Origin: Hydrocarboniphaga sp965279055
GTDB taxonomy: Bacteria; Pseudomonadota; Gammaproteobacteria; Nevskiales; Nevskiaceae
Direction of reading: 5' to 3'
DNA: 64,000 bases
NCBI RefSeq assembly: GCF_965279055.1
Contig: NZ_OZ257125.1
Location: 4,650,001 to 4,714,000, forward strand
This document shows, piece by piece, positions 35,919-43,078 of this stretch. The translations under genes and the position numbers were made by a program. Every line of letters begins with the position of its first letter. Positions within the stretch are counted from its first letter, which is position 1. Under the pieces are notes generated by a model. The model made no database searches and was not told where the DNA came from. It saw only the letters and a program-made list of their open reading frames with translations.

Positions 35919-36072
35919 GCGTCCCCCGCGCTATTCGACGGCGCGCAGTCTCGCAGCAAGGCCGCGCGCCGGGAAACGAAATGGGCTGACAGCGGCTGTG
36001 AGCGCAAATGACGGACGCGGCGCGGCGTTCCATACTGTGCGCCCCGCTGCACCCTCGCTCGAAGACGCCGCC

Positions 36073-37203
36073 GTGAACGCCTCAACGCACCCGCATCACC
36101 ACGCTGCCGCCGCCGAACCGCGCATCTGCCCGGCGCAGAGCAGCGAACAGCGCCACGCCTTCCTCGGCGACAACCACGGCGACAATGGCCGGCGCATGAG
36201 CTGGGTCGTGGTGCTGACACTGGCGATGATGGTGGTCGAGATCGTCGCCGGCTACTGGTCCGGCTCGATGGCGCTGCTCGCCGACGGCTGGCACATGGCC
36301 AGCCACGCGGTCGCGCTCGGCGTCGGCGCTTTCGCCTACGGCTATGCGCGCCGCCACGTCGACGACACGCGCTACAGCTTCGGCACCGGCAAGGTCGGCG
36401 ACCTCGCCGCGTTCACCAGCAGCCTGCTACTCGGCGCGATCGGCGCGACGATGATTTACGAGTCGGTGCTGCGGCTGTTGTCGCCGCTGCCGGTGGCCTA
36501 TGGCGAGGCGCTGATCGTCGCCGCGATCGGCCTGGCGGTGAACCTCGCCAGCGCGCTGCTGCTGCATCCGGGCGGCTCGCACGATCATGGTCACGATCAC
36601 GGCGAGCATGATCATGCGGCGCACGCGCATGACGATGATCACGACCACGATCACCACGACGTGAAAGGTGGCCAGCATGCCGACCACAACATGCGCGCCG
36701 CCTACGTGCACGTGATCGCCGACGCGCTGACGTCGGTGCTGGCGATCGCCGCGCTGCTCGCCGGCCGCTACATGGGCTGGGGCTGGATGGACCCGGCCGT
36801 CGGCATCGTCGGTGCGCTGGTCATCGGCAACTGGGCCTGGGGCCTGGCGCGTCGCACCGCTGCGGTGCTGCTCGACGCCAGCGTCGACGCCAGGCTCGCG
36901 GATCGCGTGCGTCGCGCGATCGAAGGCGGCGACGCGCAGATCGCCGACCTGCATCTGTGGCGGCTGGCGCCGGGCAAGCATGCAGTGATCGTGTCGCTGA
37001 CCTCGGCGGCGCCGCTGACGCCAGGCGAGTACAAGGCGCGCCTCGCCGGTTTGTCCGGGCTGGTGCATGTGACGGTCGAAGTGGAGTCATCGTCGGGCGC
37101 GCAGTCGCATGCGCACGCCACGCATCACGATCACGATCACGATCACGATCACGATCACGATCACGATCATTCGCATGATGGTCACGGACATCACGCTCAC
37201 TAG
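36073..37203 (+). CDS. cation diffusion facilitator, DmeF-like divalent metal exporter
   Basis: Inner-membrane proton/metal antiporter exporting ions such as Co, Zn or Ni. 376 residues from GTG 36073 (GAAG upstream; no nearby ATG). The cytosolic N-tail has HPHHHAAAAEPRICPAQ and RHAFLGDNHGDNGRR, typical of DmeF. Six helices follow. Helix 2 carries MALLADGWHMASHAVALG (metal-site H/D set) and helix 5 carries VHVIADALTSVLAI with the second HxxxD set. The loop between helices 4 and 5 is a long His/Asp run (about residues 175-205), and the C-terminus is a second one made of seven CACGAT units. Both would chelate metal. The TauE-like gene starts three bases after the stop. Confidence 0.92.
   Translation: MNASTHPHHHAAAAEPRICPAQSSEQRHAFLGDNHGDNGRRMSWVVVLTLAMMVVEIVAGYWSGSMALLADGWHMASHAVALGVGAFAYGYARRHVDDTRYSFGTGKVGDLAAFTSSLLLGAIGATMIYESVLRLLSPLPVAYGEALIVAAIGLAVNLASALLLHPGGSHDHGHDHGEHDHAAHAHDDDHDHDHHDVKGGQHADHNMRAAYVHVIADALTSVLAIAALLAGRYMGWGWMDPAVGIVGALVIGNWAWGLARRTAAVLLDASVDARLADRVRRAIEGGDAQIADLHLWRLAPGKHAVIVSLTSAAPLTPGEYKARLAGLSGLVHVTVEVESSSGAQSHAHATHHDHDHDHDHDHDHDHSHDGHGHHAH
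37126..37167 (+). repeat. in-frame CACGAT hexanucleotide tandem repeat (7 copies)
   Basis: Seven exact CACGAT units encode alternating His-Asp in the tail of the cation exporter. A perfect short tandem repeat is prone to slippage, and each gain or loss keeps the frame while changing the His count by one. Confidence 0.95.
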
Positions 37204-37206
37204 TCG

Positions 37207-37947
37207 ATGATGTTCACGCTGGCCCTCGCCGCGGCGGCGTTCTGCACCGCGGCGCTGTCCGGCGTCGCCGGCCTCGGCGGCGGCAGCATCCTGATCGGCC
37301 TGTTCTACGCGATCGGCCTGCCGCCGGTGCAAGCGGTGCCGCTGTTCGCCGCAGTGCAGCTGGTCTCCAACGTCTCGCGCGTCGCCGCGTATGCGCGCCA
37401 CGTGCACTGGGGCGCGACCGGCTGGTTCCTGCTGGCCTCGGTGCCGGCGACCTTCGTCGTCGCGCCCTGGGTCGAACATCTGAACGCGGACGCCGTGAAG
37501 CTGCTGCTCGCAGCGCTGATCCTGGTTTCGCTGATTCCGGACCGCGACGGCAGGCCGCGTGCGGCCCTGCCGCTGCGCAGTTCCTTCGTCGTCGCCGGCC
37601 TGCTCAATGGCGCCTTCGGCCTGGTCGTCGGCGCCACCGGGCTGCTGGTCGGCCGGCTGTATCTGCGGCCGGAATGGCGCCGCGAAACCACGCTCGGCAC
37701 GATGGCACTGGGTCAGGCGCTGGGCCATCTGCTGCGCGTGCTCGCCTATGGCTTCATCGGCTTCAGCGCGTTCGCGCGGCCGGACATCCTGCTGCCGCTA
37801 TGCGTCGCCGTCATCGCCGGCACCTGGACCGGCCGCTACCTGCAGCGCTATCTGAACGAGGAGCGCTTCGCGCAGCTGTTCAAGGCGCTGCTGGTGGTGT
37901 TGTCATTCAAGCTGCTTTGGGAAGGCGCCAGCGCACTGCTCGCGTAG
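37207..37947 (+). CDS. TauE/SafE-family (DUF81) membrane permease
   Basis: Predicted inner-membrane exporter or permease with seven or eight helices, 246 residues. The first repeat has AALSGVAGLGGGSILIGLFYAIGLPPVQAVPLFA in the family pattern (GxGGGxxxxP), and the second has GLLNGAFGLVVGATGLLVGRLYL. The substrate is unknown; sulfite, sulfoacetate and organic acids occur in the family. ATG 37207 (or 37210) lies three bases after the CDF gene stop, so they are probably co-transcribed. The TAG stop is part of a family A repeat. Confidence 0.88.
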   Translation: MMFTLALAAAAFCTAALSGVAGLGGGSILIGLFYAIGLPPVQAVPLFAAVQLVSNVSRVAAYARHVHWGATGWFLLASVPATFVVAPWVEHLNADAVKLLLAALILVSLIPDRDGRPRAALPLRSSFVVAGLLNGAFGLVVGATGLLVGRLYLRPEWRRETTLGTMALGQALGHLLRVLAYGFIGFSAFARPDILLPLCVAVIAGTWTGRYLQRYLNEERFAQLFKALLVVLSFKLLWEGASALLA

Positions 37948-37979
37948 CCCGGGTGCAACCCGGGTTTCGCCCGGGCTAC
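37944..37979. repeat. family A intergenic repeat (complete copy)
   Basis: GTAGCCCGGGT with internal GCAACCCGGGTTTCG and closing CCCGGGCTAC. Its first TAG is the stop codon of the TauE-like gene, the same arrangement as at thiE. Confidence 0.85.
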
Positions 37980-38015
37980 AGTGTCGGCACATAACGAAAC
38001 AAGCAGGAGACCGCG

Positions 38016-38426
38016 ATGAAGACGCTGCTCACCGCCGAAGCCGTGCAGGAGCTGATCCGCACCGGGCTGCCGTCGACCGAAGGAGAAGGCCTGATCGTCG
38101 ATGAAATCACGCCGGACAACGCGACCGTGCGCATCCCCTACAACCCGCGCATGCTCAGGCCCGGCGATTCGGTATCCGGCCCGGTGCTGATGGCCGCGGC
38201 CGACGCGGCGATGTACGCGGTGCTGCTGGCCCAGCATCACGACGAAATGGCGCTGACTTCGCAGTTCAACTGCAACTTCCTGGCGCGCGCGTTTCCCGGC
38301 GACGTGATCGCCAGGGCGCGTGTGCTCAAGGCCGGCCGCCGGCTGGTGGTGATGCAGGTGGAAGTCAGCACCACCGCGCGCGACGACATCGCCGCGCTGA
38401 TCACCGGCAGTTACGTGCTGCCGTAG
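38016..38426 (+). CDS. PaaI-type hot-dog thioesterase
   Basis: Cytosolic 136-residue protein with a hot-dog fold, likely an acyl-CoA thioesterase of unknown substrate. The central helix motif RPGDSVSGPVLMAAADAAMY (about 49-68) corresponds to the PaaI DxxxG-helix region. QFNCNFLARAFPGDVIARARVLKAGRRLVVMQVEV is the usual continuation. AGCAGGAGA stands ten bases before the ATG. It lies between a family A repeat and the convergent MFS gene and seems to be transcribed alone. Confidence 0.85.
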   Translation: MKTLLTAEAVQELIRTGLPSTEGEGLIVDEITPDNATVRIPYNPRMLRPGDSVSGPVLMAAADAAMYAVLLAQHHDEMALTSQFNCNFLARAFPGDVIARARVLKAGRRLVVMQVEVSTTARDDIAALITGSYVLP

Positions 38427-38435
38427 ACGCCAGGC

Positions 38436-39737
38436 TCAGTCGAGCAGCGCGCGTCCGCGCGTCTCGACCACCCAGGGCATCAGCAGCAGGCCGACCAGCG
38501 GCACCACGCCGACCCAGAACAGCACCTGCACCGCGCTCTGCACACCGTGCGCGGCGATGCTGCCGACCAGAAACGGCCCGACGGCCGCGATGATGCGGCC
38601 GATGTTGTAGCAAAAGCCCGAGCCGGTGCCGCGCAGCCGCGTCGGGAATAGTTCCGGCAGGTAATAGGTGAAGCTGCCGAACACACCGAACACCGTCAGG
38701 CCGATCGCAAAGTAGCCGTAGAGCCGCGTGACGCCGCTCCAGTCCGGGCCGAAAGTGCCGAACAGCGCCGCCGCCGACAGCGCGAAATACAGCGCGAACA
38801 TCGGCCGGCGACCGAGCAGCTTCGACGCCGGAATCGTCAGCAGGGTGCCGATCAGACCGCCGAGATTGAAATAGGTGGTCGCCAGTGTTTTCCAGTGCTC
38901 GGCGAGTGCGCGTGTCTGCGCGGCGTCGAGGCCCAGCGATGCGGCCTCGGTTTGTGCCAGACCGGTCGACACTACCGGGATGAAGGCATTGCAGCTCCAC
39001 CAGGCCAGCAGCGCGATCACCGCCATCAGGAAGCCGCTGATCGTCAGATGGCGGTTTTCCAGCGTGAAAAGCTCGCGCAGCCGCGGCGGCGGACCGCTGG
39101 CGCGCGCGCTCTGCCAACGTTCGGGCTCGTGCACGAACAAGCGCACGACGAAGGCGATCGCCGCCGGCAGCAGGCCGAACAGGAACACGTAGCGCCACGA
39201 GGTTTCCGGCGAATCCGCGAACCAGTTGCCGGCGACCTGCAGGTTGACGTAAGTCGCCAGGAACAGGCCGAACGGCGCCGAGGTGTACAGCAACGCGCCG
39301 GCTTCCACGCGCTTCTTCTCCGGCACCGCCTCGGCCACCATCGCCGCGCCGGCGGCCCATTCGCCGCCGATGCCCAGCGCCGCGACGATGCGAAACGCCA
39401 GCAGCACCCAGATGTTCGGCGCGAACGCACAAGCGGCCGTGCCGACGCCGTACAGCAGCATCGTGATCAGCAAGGTGCGCGTGCGGCCGATGCGATCCGC
39501 GACCAGGCCGAAGATCACGCCGCCGACGGCCCAGCCGATCAACAAGGTCGCGGTCATGATGCCGGTCCACATCAGGGTCGCGCTCTTGGCTTCGGGCGAG
39601 CCGATCTGCAGGCCAAGCAGCGTCGGCACGCAGTTCGGTGCGACGTAGTTGAACAGCAGGCCGTCGAAAATATCGAAGCCCCAGCCGAGCCAGGCGGCGA
39701 ACAGCACCGTCCATTGGTAGCGCGTCAGACCCAGCAT
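38436..39737 (-). CDS. MFS transporter, aromatic/organic acid:proton symporter type
   Basis: 433-residue inner-membrane importer with twelve helices. The loop 2-3 motif GLVADRIGRTRTL and its repeat SKLLGRRPMF in the second half are the MFS signatures. WGFDIFDGLLFNYVAPN in helix 1, with its DxFD pattern, is typical of the aromatic acid:H+ and sialate/lactate symporter groups. GIGGEWAAGAAMVAEAVP is typical of helix 5. ATG 39737 has GGGAGAGAG about ten bases upstream. The substrate cannot be assigned. Confidence 0.9.
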   Translation of the reverse strand: MLGLTRYQWTVLFAAWLGWGFDIFDGLLFNYVAPNCVPTLLGLQIGSPEAKSATLMWTGIMTATLLIGWAVGGVIFGLVADRIGRTRTLLITMLLYGVGTAACAFAPNIWVLLAFRIVAALGIGGEWAAGAAMVAEAVPEKKRVEAGALLYTSAPFGLFLATYVNLQVAGNWFADSPETSWRYVFLFGLLPAAIAFVVRLFVHEPERWQSARASGPPPRLRELFTLENRHLTISGFLMAVIALLAWWSCNAFIPVVSTGLAQTEAASLGLDAAQTRALAEHWKTLATTYFNLGGLIGTLLTIPASKLLGRRPMFALYFALSAAALFGTFGPDWSGVTRLYGYFAIGLTVFGVFGSFTYYLPELFPTRLRGTGSGFCYNIGRIIAAVGPFLVGSIAAHGVQSAVQVLFWVGVVPLVGLLLMPWVVETRGRALLD

Positions 39738-39777
39738 CTGCTCTCTCTCCCGTTTTCTAATTCTGCCTTCCGCGCCA

Positions 39778-39875
39778 TCCCTCGATACGCCGCTACGCGG
39801 CTACTCGGGACGAACGGAGTTTCGCTCACATTCCGTTCGTCACGAGTAGTCTCGCTTGCGAGGCGTACCGAGGGA
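39778..39875. repeat. family C nested inverted repeat, inverted arrangement
   Basis: The outer arms are TCCCTCGATACGCC and its near complement GGCGTACCGAGGGA. The inner arms are ACTCGGGACGAACGGA and TCCGTTCGTCACGAGT, complementary over most of their length. The same two arm types occur at 15750-15854 with the order inside out. The element lies between the MFS gene and the homoserine kinase gene. Confidence 0.75.
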
Positions 39876-39889
39876 CAGGATCGGCGAAC

Positions 39890-40828
39890 TCACAACGCCG
39901 GCGGCGCATGCTCGCGATGATGCTCGAGAATGCGTCGGTAAGCGTTCGGATCCTTCACGTGCACGACGTCGCCTTCGCGTGGGAAGGTCCAGTCCCACAA
40001 CCGTGACAGCCAGAAGCGCAGCGCCGCCGCGCGCAGCACCAGCGGCCAGGCGGCGATCTCGGCGTCGCCGAGCCCGCGACGCGAGCAATAGGCGGTGGTC
40101 AACGCATTCCAGCGCGCCACGTTCGGCACGCCCTCGGGTTCCATGCACCAGTCGTTCAGCGTGATCGCCAGGTCGTAGAGCAGCGCGTCGTTGCAAGCGT
40201 AGTAGAAGTCGATCAGGCCGGTCAGGCGATCCTCGACGAACAGCACGTTGTCGCGAAACAGATCGGCGTGAATCACGCCCTGCGGCAGCGCCGCCAGATC
40301 GAGCCTGGCCTGCGCCGCCAGCTCGTCCTCGATCAGCGCCCGCGTGGTCGCATCGACATGCGCGAGCAGGCCGCGACCGGTTTGCTCGCGCCACGCCGGA
40401 CCGCGATCGTTCTGGCAATGACCCTGATACGACGCCGTCGCCACGTGCAGATCGCCGAGCGCGCGGCCGACCTGCACGCATTGCTCGAGGGTCGGGAACA
40501 GCACGCTCTGGCCGACCAGCCGCCGCACCAGCGCCGCCGGCTTGCCGTTGAGCGTCGTCAGATTCTCGCCAGCGTGCGTCCGCGCCGGCATCGCGCCCGG
40601 CAGACCACGCGAGGCGATGTGATCCATCAGCCCGAGAAAGAACGGCAGATCCGCATAGTTCAGCCGCTCGAACAAGGTCAGCACCCAGCGACCGTCGTGC
40701 GTGTCGACGAAATAGTTGGTGTTCTCGACGCCCTCACCGATGCCCTGCAGGCCGATCAGCTCACCGACCGGAAACTGCTTCAGGAACTGCTGCAGCTCGG
40801 CGTGGGAGACCTTGGTGAAGACGGACAT
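39890..40828 (-). CDS. thrB: homoserine kinase, APH-fold (type II ThrB)
   Basis: Phosphorylates homoserine on the route to threonine, in the cytosol. This is the aminoglycoside-phosphotransferase-fold isofunctional enzyme of pseudomonads and rhizobia, not the GHMP-fold E. coli protein. 312 residues from ATG 40828. MSVFTKVSHAELQQFL, GIGEGVENTNYFVDT (nucleotide loop), the Brenner-type motif GVIHADLFRDNVLF with catalytic Asp, and GLIDFYYACNDALLYDLAI with the metal Asp are all present. A GTG at 40834 would add two residues only. thrA and thrC are not adjacent. Confidence 0.93.
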   Translation of the reverse strand: MSVFTKVSHAELQQFLKQFPVGELIGLQGIGEGVENTNYFVDTHDGRWVLTLFERLNYADLPFFLGLMDHIASRGLPGAMPARTHAGENLTTLNGKPAALVRRLVGQSVLFPTLEQCVQVGRALGDLHVATASYQGHCQNDRGPAWREQTGRGLLAHVDATTRALIEDELAAQARLDLAALPQGVIHADLFRDNVLFVEDRLTGLIDFYYACNDALLYDLAITLNDWCMEPEGVPNVARWNALTTAYCSRRGLGDAEIAAWPLVLRAAALRFWLSRLWDWTFPREGDVVHVKDPNAYRRILEHHREHAPPAL

Positions 40829-40976
40829 GGGCACTCGACCGGTGAAGGGGATGAAGTTTTGCCGGAAGCCGGCGGCCTGTCGAATCCGGCGACGTTCAAG
40901 CGTGGAATCACGCTAAATTTACCTGATCGCGCTATTTGGACCGAAGTGGATTACCTCTGTCGCGTCTGAACACGAG

Positions 40977-41693
40977 TTACTCGGGCTTCGTTTTAACAAG
41001 CGTCATACGCTTGACGTCACCCTTCTGACGGAGCCAACGCACCACGGTATCGAAATCATCGGTCCAATATTCGTTGTCTGAGCCTGCGACCGGCTGCATC
41101 GTGGCGATCTCGTTCGGCTTCTTACCCTGAATAAGCCAGGCGCCGACGGTGTACAGGAACCGATTCCACTTTCCGGTGGAGGGTTGCATCGAGACCGCCA
41201 ACACATCGAACTCGCCATAGCGATAAGGCCGGGTTTTGTTGTCGTCGGCGTCGGTCCCCGTCCGCGATTTCTGGGTTTCAACGGTAAAAACTTTGCCATC
41301 AAATCCGTATCGGCGCCCATCTCTGACGACTGGAGTTCCTCTCTCACTGCGCTGCAATTTGATTTGCACCGTTACTAGCCCGATGTCGTCCTTGAGCTTG
41401 TAGTCATACGCATAGTTGCCGACCGGTGTCACATCCACCCAGCCGGAACGGGATAATGTTGGAACGGTGAACTGCGCGAACGCCGCGTCGGCGATAACAC
41501 CTCTCAGCATGCGCCGCGTCAACTCCGGAGCCCGGTGAATCGCTTCAAGGATCATTTCGGCAGGGGCCCCGATTACCTGTTCGAATTCGTGTACCGAGTG
41601 CGTCGCTCTGAGGTCCTGAAACAGTGCTTTCTGCTCATCGATGGAGCACTGCTCCAACAACGCACGGATCGCGGTCAGGCGATCGTCATTCAT
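40977..41693 (-). CDS. putative type II restriction endonuclease (PD-(D/E)XK fold)
   Basis: Predicted nuclease of a restriction-modification cassette, 238 residues from ATG 41693. A candidate PD-(D/E)XK site reads DYKLKDDIGLVTVQIKLQ: Asp103, then Gln110-Ile-Lys112, with Gln in the Glu position as in several restriction enzymes. The following VFTVETQKSRTGTD and YGEFDVLAVSMQPSTGKW, and the late VGAWLIQG, resemble a group of type II endonucleases. The recognition sequence is unknown. The ATG overlaps the end of the HTH gene by eight bases (ATGAATGA). It is co-oriented with that gene and divergent from the methyltransferase. Codon use is more AT-rich than in the flanking genes, which suggests transfer. 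Confidence 0.7.
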   Translation of the reverse strand: MNDDRLTAIRALLEQCSIDEQKALFQDLRATHSVHEFEQVIGAPAEMILEAIHRAPELTRRMLRGVIADAAFAQFTVPTLSRSGWVDVTPVGNYAYDYKLKDDIGLVTVQIKLQRSERGTPVVRDGRRYGFDGKVFTVETQKSRTGTDADDNKTRPYRYGEFDVLAVSMQPSTGKWNRFLYTVGAWLIQGKKPNEIATMQPVAGSDNEYWTDDFDTVVRWLRQKGDVKRMTLVKTKPE

Positions 41694-41922
41694 CGGATGG
41701 ATTCTTTGGCCGGCCAGCAGGATTCGGCTCGAATGAAACGATGTCGCCGCGCCGGACAAAAGCTCGGCCACCAACATCTAGCGTCGCCAAACGGCCGTTA
41801 GCCACAAGTTTCGCGATTGCCTGCCGGGAAACGCCGCGCAGGCGTGCTGCTTCCGCCTGCGATATCCACTCAGACAAGTCGAGGGTCATGGATAAATAGG
41901 TTGACAACGTAAACTTATTCAT
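41686..41922 (-). CDS. small HTH DNA-binding protein (excisionase/MerR-like), possible controller of the R-M cassette
   Basis: A 78-residue protein with one helix-turn-helix: SEWISQAEAARLRGVSRQAIAKLVANGRL, then a beta-wing VGGRAFVRRGDIVSF (HTH_17/AlpA-like). Its position matches controller proteins of R-M systems: upstream of and overlapping the nuclease, divergent from the methylase. It is not a classical C.PvuII-type (XRE) fold. The start may be ATG 41922 (used) or ATG 41889 (MTLDLSEW). The latter would leave the palindrome GTTGACAAC (41900-41908) upstream as an autoregulatory site. Anti-restriction timing is inference. Confidence 0.65.
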   Translation of the reverse strand: MNKFTLSTYLSMTLDLSEWISQAEAARLRGVSRQAIAKLVANGRLATLDVGGRAFVRRGDIVSFEPNPAGRPKNPSDE

Positions 41923-41954
41923 TAAACTTGGAGTTCATTCATGATAGCTACAAT
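41900..41954 (+). promoter_or_regulatory. divergent control region of the R-M cassette
   Basis: It contains the perfect 9-base palindrome GTTGACAAC (41900-41908), whose TTGACA is also an ideal -35. Further down CTTGGA (41927-41932) and TACAAT (41949-41954) lie 16 bases apart, a plausible sigma-70 promoter leading to the methyltransferase ATG at 41973. Near-repeats TTCATTAA and TTCATTCATGA lie between them. Confidence 0.45.
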
Positions 41955-41972
41955 TGGCTGCCACTCTCGCGT

Positions 41973-42947
41973 ATGAACCTCTTTGTCGACGCCCCTCAGC
42001 GAACCTTGTTCGCAGTTACCGGTGACCATCCCAAGAAGCTGATGGCCCCGGTCGATCCGTACTACGAGACGAGTTCCGGCGGTGCCTATCTTGGAGACTC
42101 GCTGCAGCTGCTGCAGCGGCTTCCAGATTCATCCGTGAACCTCGTTTTCACTTCACCACCGTATGCCCTTCACTTCAAGAAGGAATACGGCAATGTCAGC
42201 AAAGCCGACTATATCGACTGGTTCCTGGGCTTCGCCAGGGAGATTCGCCGGGTGCTGGCCGATGATGGCAGTTTCGTTCTGAACATCGGCGGGAGTTACA
42301 ACCCCAAGATGCCGACGCGCTCGTTGTATCACTTCAAACTGCTGATTGCCCTGGTAGAAGAGCTGAACTTTCATCTTGCCCAGGAATGCTTTTGGTACAA
42401 CCCTGCCAAGATGCCGATGCCGGCTGAATGGGTCACGGTAAGGCGGATGCGTGTCAAGGATTCCGTCGAATACGTCTGGTGGTTCTCCAAGACGGCGTTC
42501 CCGAAGGCGGACAACCGCAAGGTTCTACGACCCTACAGCGCCGATATGCTGAGGCTAGCTAAGAAAGGGGTCAAGGCCACCGTTCGGCCCTCCGGCCACA
42601 ACATTAATGCGTCATTTGACAAGCTCGATGCGGGAGGATCGATTCCGTCGAACGTACTCGAAGATCAGCTTGCCGGCGATATGCTGGTGCTCGGTAACAA
42701 TTCTGCAAACGACGCTTATACGATGCGCTGCAAATCCTCCGGAACCAAGATCCATCCCGCGCGTTTCCCGGCAGCGCTTCCGGAATTTTTCATCAAACTG
42801 TTAACCGACGAAGGCGATCTTGTTCTGGATCCATTCGCGGGCTCAAACACCGCGGGAGCCGTAGCAGAACAACTTGGCCGAAAATGGCTGGCGATGGAGT
42901 TAGTTGAGGAATATCTGGCGGCAAGCAAATATCGCTTTAGCGAATAG
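41973..42947 (+). CDS. type II DNA methyltransferase, beta class (N4-cytosine or N6-adenine)
   Basis: Protects host DNA from the adjacent nuclease by methylating its site. 324 residues from ATG 41973; a TTG at 41928 would add 15 residues but overlaps the likely -35 element. Catalytic motif IV is TSPPY (60-64), the SPPY form usual in N4-cytosine enzymes. The AdoMet motif I DPFAGSNTAG lies near the C-terminus (286-295), which defines the beta order. The middle (FWYNPAKMPMPAEWVTVRRMRVKDSVEYVWWFSK, about 140-175) has the KDS-EYVWWFSK block seen in such methylases. The gene is AT-shifted like its partners. Confidence 0.88.
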   Translation: MNLFVDAPQRTLFAVTGDHPKKLMAPVDPYYETSSGGAYLGDSLQLLQRLPDSSVNLVFTSPPYALHFKKEYGNVSKADYIDWFLGFAREIRRVLADDGSFVLNIGGSYNPKMPTRSLYHFKLLIALVEELNFHLAQECFWYNPAKMPMPAEWVTVRRMRVKDSVEYVWWFSKTAFPKADNRKVLRPYSADMLRLAKKGVKATVRPSGHNINASFDKLDAGGSIPSNVLEDQLAGDMLVLGNNSANDAYTMRCKSSGTKIHPARFPAALPEFFIKLLTDEGDLVLDPFAGSNTAGAVAEQLGRKWLAMELVEEYLAASKYRFSE

Positions 42948-43078
42948 CAGATCTTCATTGAGGCACTCGCGATTGGCGATATGGGCTGCCATGTGTGCGA
43001 GGCGAATGGTGTGACAACCTAGTAATCGTGGAGCGTCACTCCATAATTTCTAGATTAAAACGCGCAAAGCCATCCTGC

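Noticed and set aside
41928..42947. TTG start for the methyltransferase 15 codons upstream
   Set aside because: The TTG falls in the likely -35 element, and the ATG at 41973 opens the conserved part. Not excluded, but less likely.
43029..43043. Terminator after the methyltransferase (TGGAG/CTCCA hairpin)
   Set aside because: The stem is only five base pairs and is not followed by a T-run.
40950..43078. Integrated phage or transposon carrying the R-M cassette
   Set aside because: No integrase, transposase, tRNA target or convincing terminal direct repeats were found at the edges; only composition and content suggest transfer.
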